From Ulva prolifera (Eukaryota > Chlorophyta > Ulvophyceae > Ulvales > Ulvaceae), in contig CM041200.1 of NCBI GenBank assembly GCA_023078555.1, positions 9,167,856-9,231,855 on the forward strand: a stretch of DNA of 64,000 nucleotides, given 5' to 3'. The notes under the pieces were generated by a model. It was not told where the DNA came from, did not search any database, and saw only the letters and a program-made list of their open reading frames with translations. This document shows, one piece after another, positions 1-12,953 of the stretch. Every line of letters starts with the position of its first letter. The stretch's first letter is position 1. Made by a program: the position numbers and the translations under genes.

Positions 1-622
1 TGTGAGCTCGATCGGTACCTCGAGATCTGGACCTGCTCAGCCTCTGCAGCGACCGAGTTAGCTGATCCAACTTGGCTGTGAAGACTAACCAAACGGATGA
101 TTTTCTCCCGTTCACTCTTTTGTAACACCAAACGGATGATCTCTGTCCCGATCGCAAGGCTCGCTCAGCTGCCGTGCCGCGGCATGCCGTATGCAAATTG
201 TCACCAAAGGGTGACCGGGTTGGACTGAACACAGTCGAGATATCTAACACTAGTCAGCTGGGAAGGCCGGGTTACCTGCTTAGAAGCTGCGCGCATGCGA
301 GTTTGTCAAACAAGCTAGCAGCGCTGCCGCGGAAGTCCGTGTGTGAGTTTTAGCTCACAATTGGCATGCGCACGCACTGAACGACCTTGCCAGTGCCCCC
401 TATGTCGACAATACATATATGTGTAACACGAAGGCCAAGGTAAATGCAGCAAAGAAGTCTCAGCACAAACGTGTATATGCATGCACCATTCGACATCGTC
501 CAGCCGTGAGTGCGTTCCATGTGTGCATGTACCGCTGAAAATGGCAGATCGATCTGTAGCTGGCTGCCGATTTCACAGGAACGGTGCAATGCACAGGTGT
601 TTCTGATCGCTTGCGGGGAAAT
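1..622. other. Upstream region of Hsp110-like gene, no gene seen
   Basis: No protein-coding stretch here has recognisable content. The only structure noticed is a 13-bp direct repeat (CCAAACGGATGAT) at 89-101 and 128-140. The promoter of the downstream gene should lie here, but no convincing TATA box was found. Confidence 0.4.
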
Positions 623-3600
623 ATGGTATACGTGGGCATCGAGATTGGCAATGCGACGTCGTGTGTCGCGCTCACAGCTCGAGGCCGACAAGGGGTCGAC
701 GTGATTGCGAATTCCGAGGGACGGAAAGAGACTCCAACAGTGGTGCAGTATGGCACGAAGATGCGCGCGGTGGGCAGCAAAGTCACGGGCGGCCATGCAT
801 GCGACATCGACTGCACCATTGCTCAAGTGAAGAGGTTGATTGGCAAGTGCCACGCGGGCCTTCCGCAAAACGACCGTTTCCTGTATAGTGTAGTGCAAGA
901 CGATGAAATTCGGCCTGGGTTCTGCATGATCAATGTGAAAGGAATGCGCCTCTCTCCCGAGCAGGTGCTGGCAAGTGTGCTGAAGGATCTGAAGCAAACA
1001 GCAACTGATCATTCCAAGGCTGCGATTGACAATGCTGTCATCTCGATTCCCTGCTTCTACGGCCAAGCGCAGCGTCATTCAGTGCTGGCTTCTGCGAAGC
1101 TGGCTGGTTTGGAAAACGTGACCTTGTTGCATGAGCTCACAGCTGCAGCGCTGGACTGGGTCGCAACCAGACCTGAATACCCGACTATACATGCCAAGAA
1201 CGTCGTACTTGTGGATGTTGGGCATTCTGCAACCCAGGTGCTTCCCAAAAACTCACTAGAACTCGCTTTGCACTGCCTAAGCTTAGCCTAGGTCTCGTGC
1301 AGCTGGTGGCTGGGTGGCTGCTGCAACACGCGTCTGTGCCCGATCCCGTGATGACGTAGCCCATCGTAGTCTCTAGCGTGCTGTTGCATGCATGTTGCGC
1401 CCTCGATTGCTGAAATAACATGTTGCGTTGAAGCCGGCGACTGCTTGACATGTGGGAAGCCAGGTAACTGGGCACCATGGCCAGAAACCGGCGCAGCAAC
1501 TTGAAGCTGCAGACACATGCTGGAACAGTTCAACATCTGGGCCGCAGTGCAGGCGCCCCCGCGCAGTACTACCAGCGAATCAGTTTACTATATGTCGTTG
1601 TATATATCTCACACAGTGTACTTTTGGCACGCTCGGCCGGTTTCTGCTGTTGTGAGTGCCCTTGAGAGTTGCCTGTGCATGTAAGCTCACAAGCAGCTGA
1701 TGTTATCTGCAGCTCCTTGCAGCCTTGCTCCATTGCTTCGGTTGTGACCCTGTCCAGTCTTCTTGGGACGATTGCATCGTGTGTTCTTCACCCCATGAAC
1801 CGACCTGCAGAAGCACACCTCGATCTGCTGTCACGCACGGGCGTTGAGCTTTGTCAGCAACAGACACGTCCTACGCTAGCCAGAGCAACCGTGAGGCCAC
1901 ATGCATCGCAAACCCATCTAGAAGCTGATCCGTGTCTGTTGCAGACAGACTTTTCAGCGCCTGTACTTGACGACAACATACGGAGGCTCGCTGTCGTATG
2001 TCGTGAATGAGATGAGCAGTAGTAAAAGCCGTCTGTGCTGCGGCGCACGTGCTCAACATGATTTCATGCTGCCTGCACCTGCGCTGCATCGGGTAGGATA
2101 TCATGCACTTTTCATCGGGGTTAGTATCTGTGACTCTGCAGGTGTGCATTGTGGCTGTCAGCAGCAGCTCCATAAAAGTTGTGGCGCATGCATGGGACGA
2201 TGCGGTGGGAGGACGTGACCTAGACAATGTGCTGATGAAGCATTTTGCGCGGGAGTTCCAGGGGCAAACCGGGCAAAGCCTCTGGGCCTGTCCCAGAGCT
2301 CAGGCCCGCTTGGAGAAGGAAGTCACAAAGTGCCGACACCTCCTGACCGTCAGCAAGGAGGCCCACCTGTCAGTCGACATGCTCATGGGGGACCAAGACC
2401 TGAGGTATCGTTGACCGGTCACTGTACAACATATACATGCTCACAGGGTGAGATCTGCCTGTAGATCAATATGCACTGTGACATGCAATGGAGCCTCTGC
2501 AATGCGTTGTTGTGCCTGACAAGATCATCCAAGGCTCATCGTGCACCGAAGTCAAGAACGCTTGATGGTGAACCTCTGGAGATACATCATGCGTGGCTGT
2601 GCACAAGAGTTGGCACGTACCGCCGCGATGGCGGCATTCCTGCACTGCCCTTCGCAAGCCCGGTCAGAGCATGCATGCTCTGACCGGGCTTGCGAAGGGC
2701 AGTGCAGGAATGCCGCCATCGCGGCGGTACGTGCCAACTAACTGATGGCATGCTCCCATCAGTTAGTCCTCCCAGTGTGCACGTCTCAGGACTCTCATAT
2801 GCCGTTAGCATGTTTCAAGTTGAGCCTAGGCTGTGTTTGGTAAAGACCCCGATAACACACCAGCTGGTTTATGGTAGCGCTTGATCTGCCGCCTGATGCC
2901 CCATAGTTCTGGATTGTTCTAGATTGGTAACAGTCAGCGGTTCTGAGTCAGTTAGGCCGCGGCTTCTAGTATAGGTGAATGTGGGTTTACTTAGCTGCGT
3001 CCTTGAGAGGACACGGACAATTTTGAATGAACGGGACCACATGCCTACTGGTAAAAGGCAGGTCTTTGGGGTTCATGTGTCACACGGACAACTTCAGAGA
3101 GATCGGTATGCGTAGCACCACCGGGGAAACGCATAGGCACGGAATGCCACCAGACGCCATGATATCATGAAGGTCAAGTCTGATGAGTGCTTCAGCACAG
3201 ACTGCTGCTACGAATCACTGATTCGTAGCAGCATTGGCAATGGATCCATATGCCCGGTGACATGTACAGGTCCAAGGTCACACTGGGTGAGTTCGAACAG
3301 CTCAGCGCTGAGCTCGTGGTGCGTGTGGAGAGAGTCCTTCAGCAAGCCTTGAGGAAGGCTCAGATGCGAGCGGAGGACATCAATACAGTGGAGCGGGTGG
3401 GCGGAGCATCACGCACTCCAGCGATCGTGGACGCCATCAAGCGTGTCTTCCGCCTGGACAAGGAGCCCAAGAGGTCCGCACACGCAGCTGCCCGACGCAT
3501 GTTCCATACGCATATATGGTCGTTGTGGTCCATCTGTACATGCGTGCTGTCAGGGTACTCGACCGCGTTCACTGGGAATGCGACGCTGATGGGGGCATCA

Positions 3601-6600
3601 GAGTGTTTGCAAGGTTTGAGTGTGCGCGGACATGTGCTGGCATGTGGGCGTGCCGCTGTCGCACTGTGTGCCGATCCTGTGGTGCCAGGGACACTGCGTT
3701 GAATGGTGCAGCCGTTTCACATTCGGCAGACAGAGACGCACATGGCAGTGCACTGGACCCGTTCATGGCGCTCGCTGCAGGCCTCATGTGCACGCTCGCC
3801 GACTTGACACAAATTTTTTTTTTAAAGCACGTGACGCCAGCAGCAGCCGTTGTCCCTCCAATCTGGCACACTTGCGCAAGCCCAGCTGTGACCTGCCTCA
3901 GATCTCTAGAGGCGCGTAGCTGCAGTGAGGCTGCCGGGTCCGCACCGTCCAGGGCCTGTCATGATGCAGGGCTCGGGTCGCGTAGCCTCGACAGGCCGTG
4001 TTGGCATCTCCACTAACACTGCCTTAGTCAGTTTTGCTGAAGGGCCATCTCCTGCTGGCAGCATGAGAAGTACTGCAGCGACCCACAAAACATGAATCCG
4101 GCTAGCAAATTTTGGATGCTTCGTGGAACAATGACATGGCGAGAGTCCATTATGAGAGTGCATGTGTGCCTGCTGATCAGACCACAGTGCACTCAAGCGA
4201 TTCCTGTGCAGTACAATCAACCAGAAGGAGTGTGTGGCTCGAGGGTGCACCATTCATGCCGCTAGAAGAGGAGGCTTGTTTGCGGAGATGCCAGCGATCG
4301 CTGACAAGTACCCCTACGCCGTCAACTGCTGCGTCGATACCTCGAAAAGTGGCAATCCACATGAACATGGTGACGGCAAGAAGAAGCTATTCATGTTCTC
4401 ACAGTCTGGCGGTGAAGCTTCGTTCATGACGCCGGCTCAACCAACCCCATGTTTTTTGCCAAAGTGGTGCTCTCCCATGCGAGGGCGCCTGCAGATTGTC
4501 AGCGACCCAACCCGCTCGGATCCTCAGGTGACGCCCCATCTGGGACAAGGTCTCAATAGCACTGCTGTACATGCTTGAGTGGTAAGGTAGGTCTATCAAT
4601 GCGATCTGGCACCAAGCACCACTGGCAGCATGGACGCCACAACGCAGCCATTTGAGACACACAGCCACCGCCAAAAACATGGAGCAAGGCATAGTTGTTG
4701 TTCTCCGTTGTTGCATTCGAGCCTCTTCTTGAGGCCTACCAAAGCATGGGCTGATGTTAGACTGGCATGGGATTGGCAAGCTGCCTGCAATTTACTGTGC
4801 GCTGCTGGCTTACCGTACTTCAGCACCTGTCCTCCGATGTGGCCGATAGCATGGTCACATTGCGAATCGAGTGTCTTCACTGTCACTCAGGTGTCAGTGA
4901 ACAAGCGCCAGCGACAAAGCGGTATCGGGTGGCGTGCTTGACATGGTTCGGCGTCCCCTGCAGGAGGCCCAGACCATCGTGCAAGTGGAGCCAGCAGAAG
5001 CACACCGAGGCTATTGGTGCACCTGGAATACATCTTTCTTCATGGACGACAGCGGAATCATCTCGGTCCAGGCAAAGACTTGCGGAACTGTGCGCCCTCC
5101 TGAACATGTTATCTGATGCGCTCGAGCCTGACCAGACACATGTACACAGGAGCAGGTTGCTATTCGATAATAATTCACGCAGTCATGGTGCCGCAATGGC
5201 TCTTTCTGCTGCCGGTGCCGCTTCATAGCCAATGACTATTAAGCCAATGATTGCTTCACTGCCATTGTGGGCTGGTGGGTCAGAGCAAGCAAATGGCCTA
5301 GGCCATTCGCGATTCGATTGCCAATCCTATCAGCGGGTGATGGCGACACGTCCTCCACGTGTGAGACCCTGACCGACACATTGTGTTGCTGGGTCAGGGC
5401 AATGGTCCAGATCTGGAGGGGCGCGCGAGTATCCATTCATGTGAATTCCTTGGATTATCTGTGCCAAGTTTGATGCTGTCAACAGCCGTTCGGTGCACAA
5501 GCATGTCTCAATCTTGCCGAGTTCGCCCGAGACACGGAAACCCAGGCATTTGTTTTACTGTGGCAACTCCGATGCAGTTGGGATGGAGCCAGGCAGCAAG
5601 AATCCGGTACATCCCAGAGGTGCCACAGCATGTCGCTGCCAAGTGGCTTAGCGAGGAGAGAGCACTGGAAGAGAAGGACTCGGCACAGATCAGGAACGAG
5701 AGAAATCGCAATGAGCTGGAGAGGCACACGCTGCAGCTTCGCAAGTCGACACGTCCCAGCGGCATCTATGGGCAGGTGATGACAGGCGATGAGAGGGCGG
5801 GAATTGGTCAGCGCCTTGCTGCAGCCGAGGCTATGCTTGCTACTGATGATGCAACACCACAGGTATGCCGCTCTCGAAACCCATCGCAAGACAAGTCCGC
5901 CAGGTTCTGCTGACGCCAAGATGAGAGGGGCAGTCATGCAGGAGTGCGTCGACAGTCTTGAAGCATTGCAGCAGATAGCGAGTGACTTGCAAAAGCGCGC
6001 TGTGCAATCTGAAAGGGCCTTGGTTGCTGCAAGTTACGGTCAAGACGGGTCGCACCGCGCAAATTATCCCCCAAGCAGATCTGCCACCAACGGTCGCAAC
6101 TACTATCGCCATGTAGTCCCTGGTGGAGGGGCCCCAGCCACTGGCAGCGGCGAACCTCAGTTGAAGAAAACGAGCATAGCCAATGCACCCAGCCCAGATG
6201 AGATGCAGCACATCGTGTCGCAGATTGCAGATGGTTGTGCCTTACTTAATGACTGCGATTTGGCGTTGCTGTGTGAGTGCCCCAGTGGCCCTGCAATTGC
6301 AACGAGGCTCCGTGAGGTGCTTGAAACTCTAACAGAGATAGCTGAACTCAAAGCAAACCTTGTGACTAAAAACAACCTGGGGCATAGCAGGACCAAATCC
6401 AGGGAAGCGCCAGCAATGCCTGGCCCGGCAGCAGCCACGGGACATGATCATGATGACGAAGCAAATCTGATCGCCAACGACCAGTATGGGGCTATAGGAC
6501 CTGCGCCACCAGCAGTGTCTAATGCGTCCGGACAACTTGCAGCGAAGTCGGCAGTTGAAAAAAATGGCCATGCAGACCTGATCGTTGGTGAAAGCCAAGG

Positions 6601-6850
6601 GGAAGCGGGACCAGTACTCAGAGAACAGCCTGCAAAGTCTGTAAAGGCAGCTGCGACCTCGCGGGATGCCCGCGACAGCAAAGTCACCCTTGGTAAAAGC
6701 CAGCACCAGGGTGAAGAAGGAGCGGCGTTCAGAGCAGAGCAGACTGACCCGGCGGCAGAAATCTCGGGAGATAGTCAAGATGAACAGATGACGTGCACCA
6801 GTCATATCGTTGCATTGTCGAGACAAGCTAGTGCTCAAGTTCGGGACTAG
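623..6850 (+). CDS. Hsp110/HSPA4-type Hsp70-family chaperone, multi-exon
   Basis: Proteins of this family act as nucleotide-exchange factors and holdases for Hsp70. The start is the ATG at 623, giving MVYVGIEIGNATSCVAL, the family's N-terminal ATPase opening. Exon 623-1237 runs to GHSATQ. Exon 2142-2404 continues with VCIVAVSSSS and GGRDLDNVLMKHF. Exon 3270-3473 carries GGASRTPAIVDAIKRVF. Splice phases across these three agree exactly (phase 0, then phase 2). Middle-domain pieces are probable near 4287-4430 (KYPYAVNC) and 4892-5075 (MDDSGIISVQ), but their boundaries are uncertain. An exon ending at 5862 holds the Hsp110 C-terminal helical region (KWLSEERALEEKD, TGDERAGIGQRLAAAEAML) and joins in frame to the last exon, 5942-6850, stop at 6848-6850. 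That exon carries a long low-complexity, charged tail. Divergence is high, and the segment after 3473 matches the family poorly, so a diverged exon or decay is possible. Confidence 0.75.
2608..2739. repeat. Perfect 132-bp palindrome in Hsp110-like intron
   Basis: Two 66-base arms pair without mismatch or loop about a centre between 2673 and 2674 (GAGCATGCATGCTC). It lies in the intron between the exons ending at 2404 and beginning at 3270. Spacer-free palindromes of this length are unstable in most genomes, so it is either recent or an assembly or replication product. Confidence 0.9.
2737..2767. repeat. 12-bp stem hairpin beside the 132-bp palindrome
   Basis: ACTAACTGATGG pairs with CCATCAGTTAGT around a 7-base loop. 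It overlaps the outer edge of the large palindrome by three bases. Confidence 0.8.
3204..3232. repeat. Short palindrome just upstream of the third Hsp110-like exon
   Basis: GCTGCTACGAATCA pairs perfectly with TGATTCGTAGCAGC around one base. It lies about 40 bp before the acceptor of the exon starting at 3270. No function can be assigned. Confidence 0.8.
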
Positions 6851-9096
6851 GTACTCCCTGAACATGCTTTGTCGCAGATGCATCGCACATTGCTGGGCAT
6901 CGGCTTTGGCAGGGAAAATAGGAGCCATGCCAGAGGCTAGGAACATGCAGGATGTGAGCTACACGCTGCTTTGCTGCTGTTTGTATATAGTGCGGGGTAA
7001 TGCCTCTGATGCCGCCTGGTTGAGCCAATTTGCAAGCTGAGCGTGCTGAGGCGCAGGTGGCCATCCATGCACATAGAGCCGCCTCTCTGACGGCCTTGGC
7101 GCCAGTCCAGTGGTGTAATGCCACTGCATATGTCACGAGCTTGTGCATAAACACAGTAGGTGGTCTTCGTCGCATAGTCTATGCAATGTGATTGAAGATT
7201 AGGTGCAGTTGAGATTGGGCTATGTTGAGTCAGATCATGTACATATTCATCGAAAGTCTTGTGCCGGGGAAAACTCTGGAATCTCAGTCTGGGCCTGCGC
7301 TATGACGTACTAGCCTTGCTTTAAATCGCTTTGTCAACACTGAATGTGGAAATTTAAAGCCGGCTGTGCGGAAGCACTGTGGCTAGGTGACACATGCGGA
7401 TGCCCCTGCCCTCATCACAACAAAGCTGCAAGTGTTTGTGACAGCGTTGCAGATCTGTGACACTGCAGCAAGATCCCCACAACTGTCATGAATGCTTGGC
7501 ATGTATTCTGGGGGTACTAGGGATCATGCGGGCAAGCAGCATGCCGTTGCCTTGATCATTTCATTCACCCAATTGACAGAGATTGTCAACTGTGATGCCT
7601 CAAGAACAAGACTAGACATCAACATTGGTGTGCTCAATCTTTTGTCGTAGCCACGCACATTACGCTGTTATCATGAGACTGGCATACGCTACGCTGAGTA
7701 CACTTCTAGACTTCGTGCAGGCGATCGTAAAGCGCCAAGTGCAGCTCTAATGTAATGCTTCAACAACAGAATTGCTGCAGTGAGGCCATTTTGAGAGTAC
7801 GATTCTGCTGCTCTTCATTTGGTGCCGTACATGTACTGAAGACACCATGTTGAGGATCCATCCATCTCTACCAGAACAGTGCAGCAACACGGGCCATACC
7901 TACGTAGGTATACCATCCTCTGACCGTGTATAGGCACCACGCGAGGAGGCTCCAGTCGTCACAATTGTTTAAAGGTCAAGCCTTCTTGCCCTATAGCAAT
8001 GTGGTTAGGTTGCTCCGCTGTGAGAGGATCTTTTCATATGTCAGAGTGATCAGATGCCGCGACCATGGAGGCCCATCATGGCCTGCAGGCCCATCACGGC
8101 CATTGCTGCCGTGTGGGTTTGGCTGCGTCACAGGGCAAGCAACAGTCACGCCCCTGAACAGCGGGGTCGCCTCACCCACGTTCTGGGTAGCAGTAACACA
8201 GTCCTTCCTGCACACCGTTCAGTGATTCAAATCCGCAGAAAGCGGCCGTTCATGTACGAGGAAGCAGTTCGCAGCAGTCATACACTTCCGGTGCCATTTC
8301 CTTTGACAGGCAGCTGTTGAAAACGTGAAGCTCACCATGTGGACTCCATTGTGGACTCCAGAGGTCTGACAGGCCGAGTGCATTTGTAAGTACATACGTT
8401 GTACGGCAGCCTTCACCCATTGCCTTCACCCACCGCCATGGACTCAACAGCAGTCCATATGTTGGACACCCAACAGCAGTCCATGTTGGACACCCAAGTG
8501 GCCTGGCCAGCATGGACACTCTCTTAGATATTCAGTAATGCGATGTCATGCTGGACCCTGGTCTCATCGGTTCAGAGGGCCGGGCGAGACCACCGAGGCG
8601 TCGAAGTATTCTGGAGTCGAACATGTGCTCCAGGGCTTGGCCAAGCTTGGTGAGGCATGGCTCAGCTCCCTCGGTCCTTTTGACTGCACTTTTGCACAGG
8701 TGTTACGTCAGCATGTCTCCAGTTTGTGAAAATAGGAGCAACATCCCGACGATTCAGTTTCACGTACCAGGTGTAGCATATTCTGGCAAAGTTTTGCAAA
8801 GGACTGGCTAAAAGCGTCCGACAGCTGCGTACAAAACCGTTGTGTCTGACCAACAACAAGTCATCCATTTTACCAGTAGTTTGTGTGACGTGCTGAGGGC
8901 AGAAAAGCGGCATGCAAGTCTGCTCGAGTGTCCGGCAACTTGCCTCGGCGATGCCGATAAACACGGTGATGTCCCTGACGCTGTATCTCAAGAGATAATG
9001 ACATTACCGTCAGCCGTCCATCTCTACGCTGCGGACGTCCATGCTTCGAAGCACGCGTAACGCGGCATCGATCAAAGAAGCGAAAACGATTTCTGA
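6851..9096. other. Intergenic stretch, nothing recognised
   Basis: About 2.2 kb between the chaperone stop and the CACTA insertion. Open frames are short, none resembles a known protein, and no repeat or RNA gene could be supported. Confidence 0.5.
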
Positions 9097-9099
9097 CAA
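9097..9099. other. Target-site duplication CAA, left of CACTA A
   Basis: CAA immediately precedes the left CACTA terminus and recurs immediately after the right terminus. Confidence 0.85.
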
Positions 9100-9114
9100 C
9101 ACTACAAGGATGGT
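9100..9114 (+). repeat. Left terminal inverted repeat of CACTA A
   Basis: CACTACAAGGATGGT, exact inverse of 21947-21961. Partial matching continues inward (GGGTAGG against AGGCAGG). Confidence 0.95.
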
Positions 9115-9972
9115 GGGTAGGCGATGCTGTACATTATCAGTGACCCATTTCCGGCTGAACAGTAGACAAACAGTGTCCAGATGTGTATGAACTGTATGGC
9201 GATCGACGCAGGAGTGGCCGAGTGCTGTACACCTAACGTGCTGTCTGACAGGGATGTGAAGGGTAGTGTTGCACGGCCGACGCGCTGCGATTGTAGAGAA
9301 TGTACACTTCTGTGCGACGAGTGCGCGAGCTGTCCATGCAATCGTGTGAAATGTTCACGAGTACCTAGGTGATGTGCACCTCGGCCTGCATCATGCAGTG
9401 CACGTGAACCGGCAAGATGCGCTCGTCGTGAACATTCCTCGCGTGGCGTGTTCACGTCCTTAAAAATCGGCACATTACTGACACTGTTTCACCAATGATG
9501 TACTCGTCAGGCGTAAGCTACGAGTGCTGTTATACCACGATGATGTACAGTTGGTGCACACGACATACGATGGCAGATACCCGGTCATGTGGCCTGTGTA
9601 TAGACTGCATCTGCGTTACATCATCTCCTATTGTCCGGGAAATAGTTATTGTCGATACTATCATGCCCATCTGGCCCTTGTGTCCGTGCCGTCGCACTGG
9701 AAATTGCTGAAATACCGAAGCAGCCACAGGTAGGCTGTACACGTAGCAGCTACCGCTGGCCAACGCCGGCTGAGCCATGGCTCAGGCGGTGCAGTTGGCG
9801 TCAATAAAGATAATAAGGAAAAATGCCGCCATTCGTGCACCATCACCCTCTGCCTCGTGATCCCAGCAACCAGTGCTGGAGTGTACCTTCTCCTTTGCAG
9901 TATCTCCCGGAAACAGGTAAAGGCCCCGCCAGCTCGGCAGCACACTTCAATTATCCCATTGAGTCACTATAG
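9115..9972. other. Left subterminal region of CACTA A, no gene
   Basis: Noncoding between the left terminus and the accessory gene stop. Short frames are shared with copy B in inverted orientation only because the DNA is shared. It contains GGAGTGGCCGAGTGCTGTAC near 9211, which copy B has partly duplicated in inverted form. Confidence 0.6.
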
Positions 9973-12581
9973 CTAGATGTTCTGGTGCTCCTCACAGTAG
10001 GCCATCCTTTGCTCCATTAGTTCCATCTTGGTTTCCTGCAGCTCCGCCACACGGCTTATTATCCCCTATAATCATTTTGATCTGAAGAACACATTGCAAA
10101 CGTAGGCTGAGCCACACCTTCAGTTTCCCGACTGTGTCCTGTGCGGTCCGCATTTTGGGCTTGACATTGTTGCGCTTGCCAGCACAGCCCTGCTTGCATT
10201 CTTCAATCACTGCTTCTTGCTCGTCGATCTTGCTCTGAATTGATGTCAGTTCCTTGGCCAGGCGAGCCATTTCACTCTTCAGGAATTCCTTACGGTCAAC
10301 GACGGGGTGGCTTGTGGAGCTGATCTGCAGCTGTGCAGGCTGAGTATGGGTTGGACAAGCTGTGTGCGGTGCAGATAACTGAGTATTAGGCAATGCTGAG
10401 TTGGTGCATACATGCACATAGCAGTCTAGTGGAGATCTGACCGCACCTGGCCATCAGGGGAAGGAAGTGTCCCATCTCCATTTGCCTCCTTGTCGCTCAA
10501 AGGTAGGCCCATCAGGTCTACATCGTCGATGCCTATCATCGCCAACATATCATCCACAGCTGCACTGTCAGCGGCCACGGATGGCACCACTAATGCGTTG
10601 TGTGTCTGGTCTTTCTCCGCTGCCTGGGTCGGCAACTGTGCACAGAACATTGCAGGGGAGACATACGGGGTCTGATGTCCATGACCAGTGACTTGCATGA
10701 CCTGCTATTAGCAGACACAATCAGTTCTTGAACGGGGCAGGCAGTACAATCGTACCGCCCATGACATGCTGGCACCCCGTGCCTGTGCAGGTATTAGAAG
10801 TCGAGAGCATGTTACCTCTGAAACGGCGCTGTGACCCCCCTCGCCGTGAGTGCCCACATCAAACTCGGAGGCCAATTTGCTAGGAGGGCGCCATTCCGTA
10901 GATGCACCGACGCCAGCAACCGGGTCGGGTTCTGGTCTCTTCCTGCCGACCTCAGGAGGTGGTAAGTATCTCAGGTTGGCCGTCTCTGGGGTCAATCCCA
11001 TGTATCTCAGCCTCTCTGGTATGTTCCTCTCCGTGGCGATACATCTCTTGTTGCCGTGCATGACCTGAACATGTACGAGCTATCAGATATTGGGCTGCCA
11101 ACAACTGCGAGCAGCATCTATCAGTCTCAATTTGGCTGCTAGTACACAGACTTCGATGATGCCATTTGCACAAGCGATTGCCTGCACTTGACACCATCGT
11201 ACCTGCTTCAGGTTGCCAGCTACACCCGGGGGAAGCTGCAGGGGGATGGCTCGGGCGATGGGGTCAGGTTCAAGATGATCTTTCTCTGGTGTCTGACCTG
11301 TTCTCTCGAGGTTGGACACATTGCTATCCTTAGCAGTGATCTCCCATTTGGGCTCGAACTTGTACTTAGGTTCATCAGGCTGCCACGGAGGATAGTGGCC
11401 GTCATCAAAGGCCCACTCCAGCCTTGTCTTCTGTACATGGCCAGCCACTGCGGCTGTACCACCATCGTGCCTGACCTGTAACGCACGCATCCCATCAATA
11501 TCAGCACATGACCCATTCGCACAATCCAATTGAACAGGCTCTAGAGCACGTGCCAGCTTTCTGTCAAACTGCATGGAAAGTTCCATTAAGGATTTCCCTG
11601 GTCCTTTTGCCTCGTGTGTTGCCGCGGGATTAGCTCGCAGTGCTGCTGCGAATTTGCGGATGTTGACATTGTTATTGCCCATGCGTCCGTTGACCGCAGT
11701 CCTGCACAGTGCATTGTGTTGAACCATCCGGAGGAAGCAGGTTCCGGTCACAGTGAGGGCAACAGTACCTGCTACCAACAAGCTTTGTATACCCCATCAT
11801 CATCTGTTCCCACGCCTGTGTCAGATTATGAATTTTGCGTCCGGCCTCCTTCTCTTTGTCTGTCTCCCCATTCTCCATTGCCTATGTCAGTATAGCAGAC
11901 AACTTAGCACATGCACTTCCTATATAGGATATATCGACCACATGCACTTGCAATCGGGGTGGGTGTGCGCACCTCTTTTGCAAACTCTACCATTCCTTCA
12001 ACGGGCGTCACCTGAAGCCAGCAGCCGTCTGGCGTAATCGTGTCGTCAAGTACCTTTTTCGCCTTGGCGCTCTTGTTATACCCCTCGGGTAGTGCTTTCA
12101 ATGTCTCCCGGATCTTCGCGCACATGAAGATACCACCCTTCAGTTTAGCAACTTTGGAGTCCACGTTCCTTGCAGTCGTACCGTCGCTGACGCATGACCG
12201 ACTGCCGCCATGATCGAACGTGCTCGTTGCAGCCGGAGGTGGCCCCGTCAAACTCGAAACCGCCCAGACCTTGCCAGGCAGCTCTGGCGTTACGGGTGCG
12301 GCTCCCTCGGGTAATGCTACAGTGTCACACAACAACTCCAATAAATCAGCGCCTGTGTAAATGGCTCCGGTCGCGCCTGTAGACTTTGATCCCGTGGGCG
12401 TCACTCTGAACTTGTGCCGTTTCCATTCGGACCCATCGGTGTCGTGGGATACAGTGATGCCACAATTAACTAGCAACGTGAGCATGAACGAATTTTGATC
12501 GCGCGGTTTGGTATGACACTTGCTGAAAACCTGCTGCGATTTGCCGTCAACATTGTTGCATTTCAAAAGCACATTTGCCAT
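9973..12581 (-). CDS. CACTA accessory protein, copy A (unknown; coiled-coil C terminus)
   Basis: Divergent partner of the transposase. Starts at the ATG at 12581-12579. The first exon, to about 11938, has no recognised domain. A following exon (near 11880-11780) contains CxxC...C pairs (CCPHCDRNLL, CTVQDC) that could bind zinc or could be partly spliced out. Next comes an exon around 11720-11210 (RKFAAALRANPAATHEAKG), then acidic and proline-rich segments near 11050-10440. A heptad-rich segment follows near 10290-10130 (LKSEMARLAKELTSIQSKIDEQEAVIEECK). The last exon, about 10037-9973, encodes ETKMELMEQRMAYCEEHQNI and then stop. By position it resembles the second, DNA-binding protein of plant CACTA elements (TNPA role), but no homology to TNPA was seen and that role is inference. 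The frame is open where copy B is shifted, so A is the better template. Confidence 0.6.
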
Positions 12582-12953
12582 GATACCTACGCCGATGAAA
12601 AGTTTCCTTGAACTGGGTTGTGGGACAGTGAGCGGTGGCAGTTGATCGGTGGTAATGTGTACCTGCGGGATCAGTGAACGTAGCTGACGGTTCGAATGCG
12701 GGACCGTGTTTGTGGCGACTAGTGACTGAAGCCTCTAGTCGCCACGACCAGCTTTGATGAAGTTGCTGGACTGTGGGCCAAAGATGCAAGGCGAGTGCTC
12801 TGTCGTGCGAATCACGGATCGGGTGAGAGAGATGATATTATAATTAGCCTCTTGGTGATTGGAAGCGTTTGATATGGAGCACAGTGGAGCCAGTATAATT
12901 GCGTTTTACGATTAATCGCCGCTCACACCACCTGCATCCGCAACCGTTCAAGT
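12582..12953. promoter_or_regulatory. Divergent intergenic region, CACTA A
   Basis: These 372 bp separate the 5' ends of the accessory gene (minus) and the transposase (plus), so both promoters should be here. It contains the hairpin at 12713-12746. No TATA box could be assigned with confidence. Confidence 0.6.
12713..12746. repeat. Hairpin in the divergent promoter region, CACTA A
   Basis: GTGGCGACTAG pairs with CTAGTCGCCAC (11 bp, 12-base loop). Copy B keeps it with a 13-bp stem at 60001-60038. Confidence 0.8.

Noticed and set aside
350-1078. 242-codon frame opposite the chaperone first exon
   Set aside because: Antisense shadow of the exon encoding the Hsp70-type ATPase start.
6851-9096. 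Short frames (for example 7926-8225, 8548-8811) as genes
   Set aside because: They overlap on opposite strands, have biased composition and no conserved motif.
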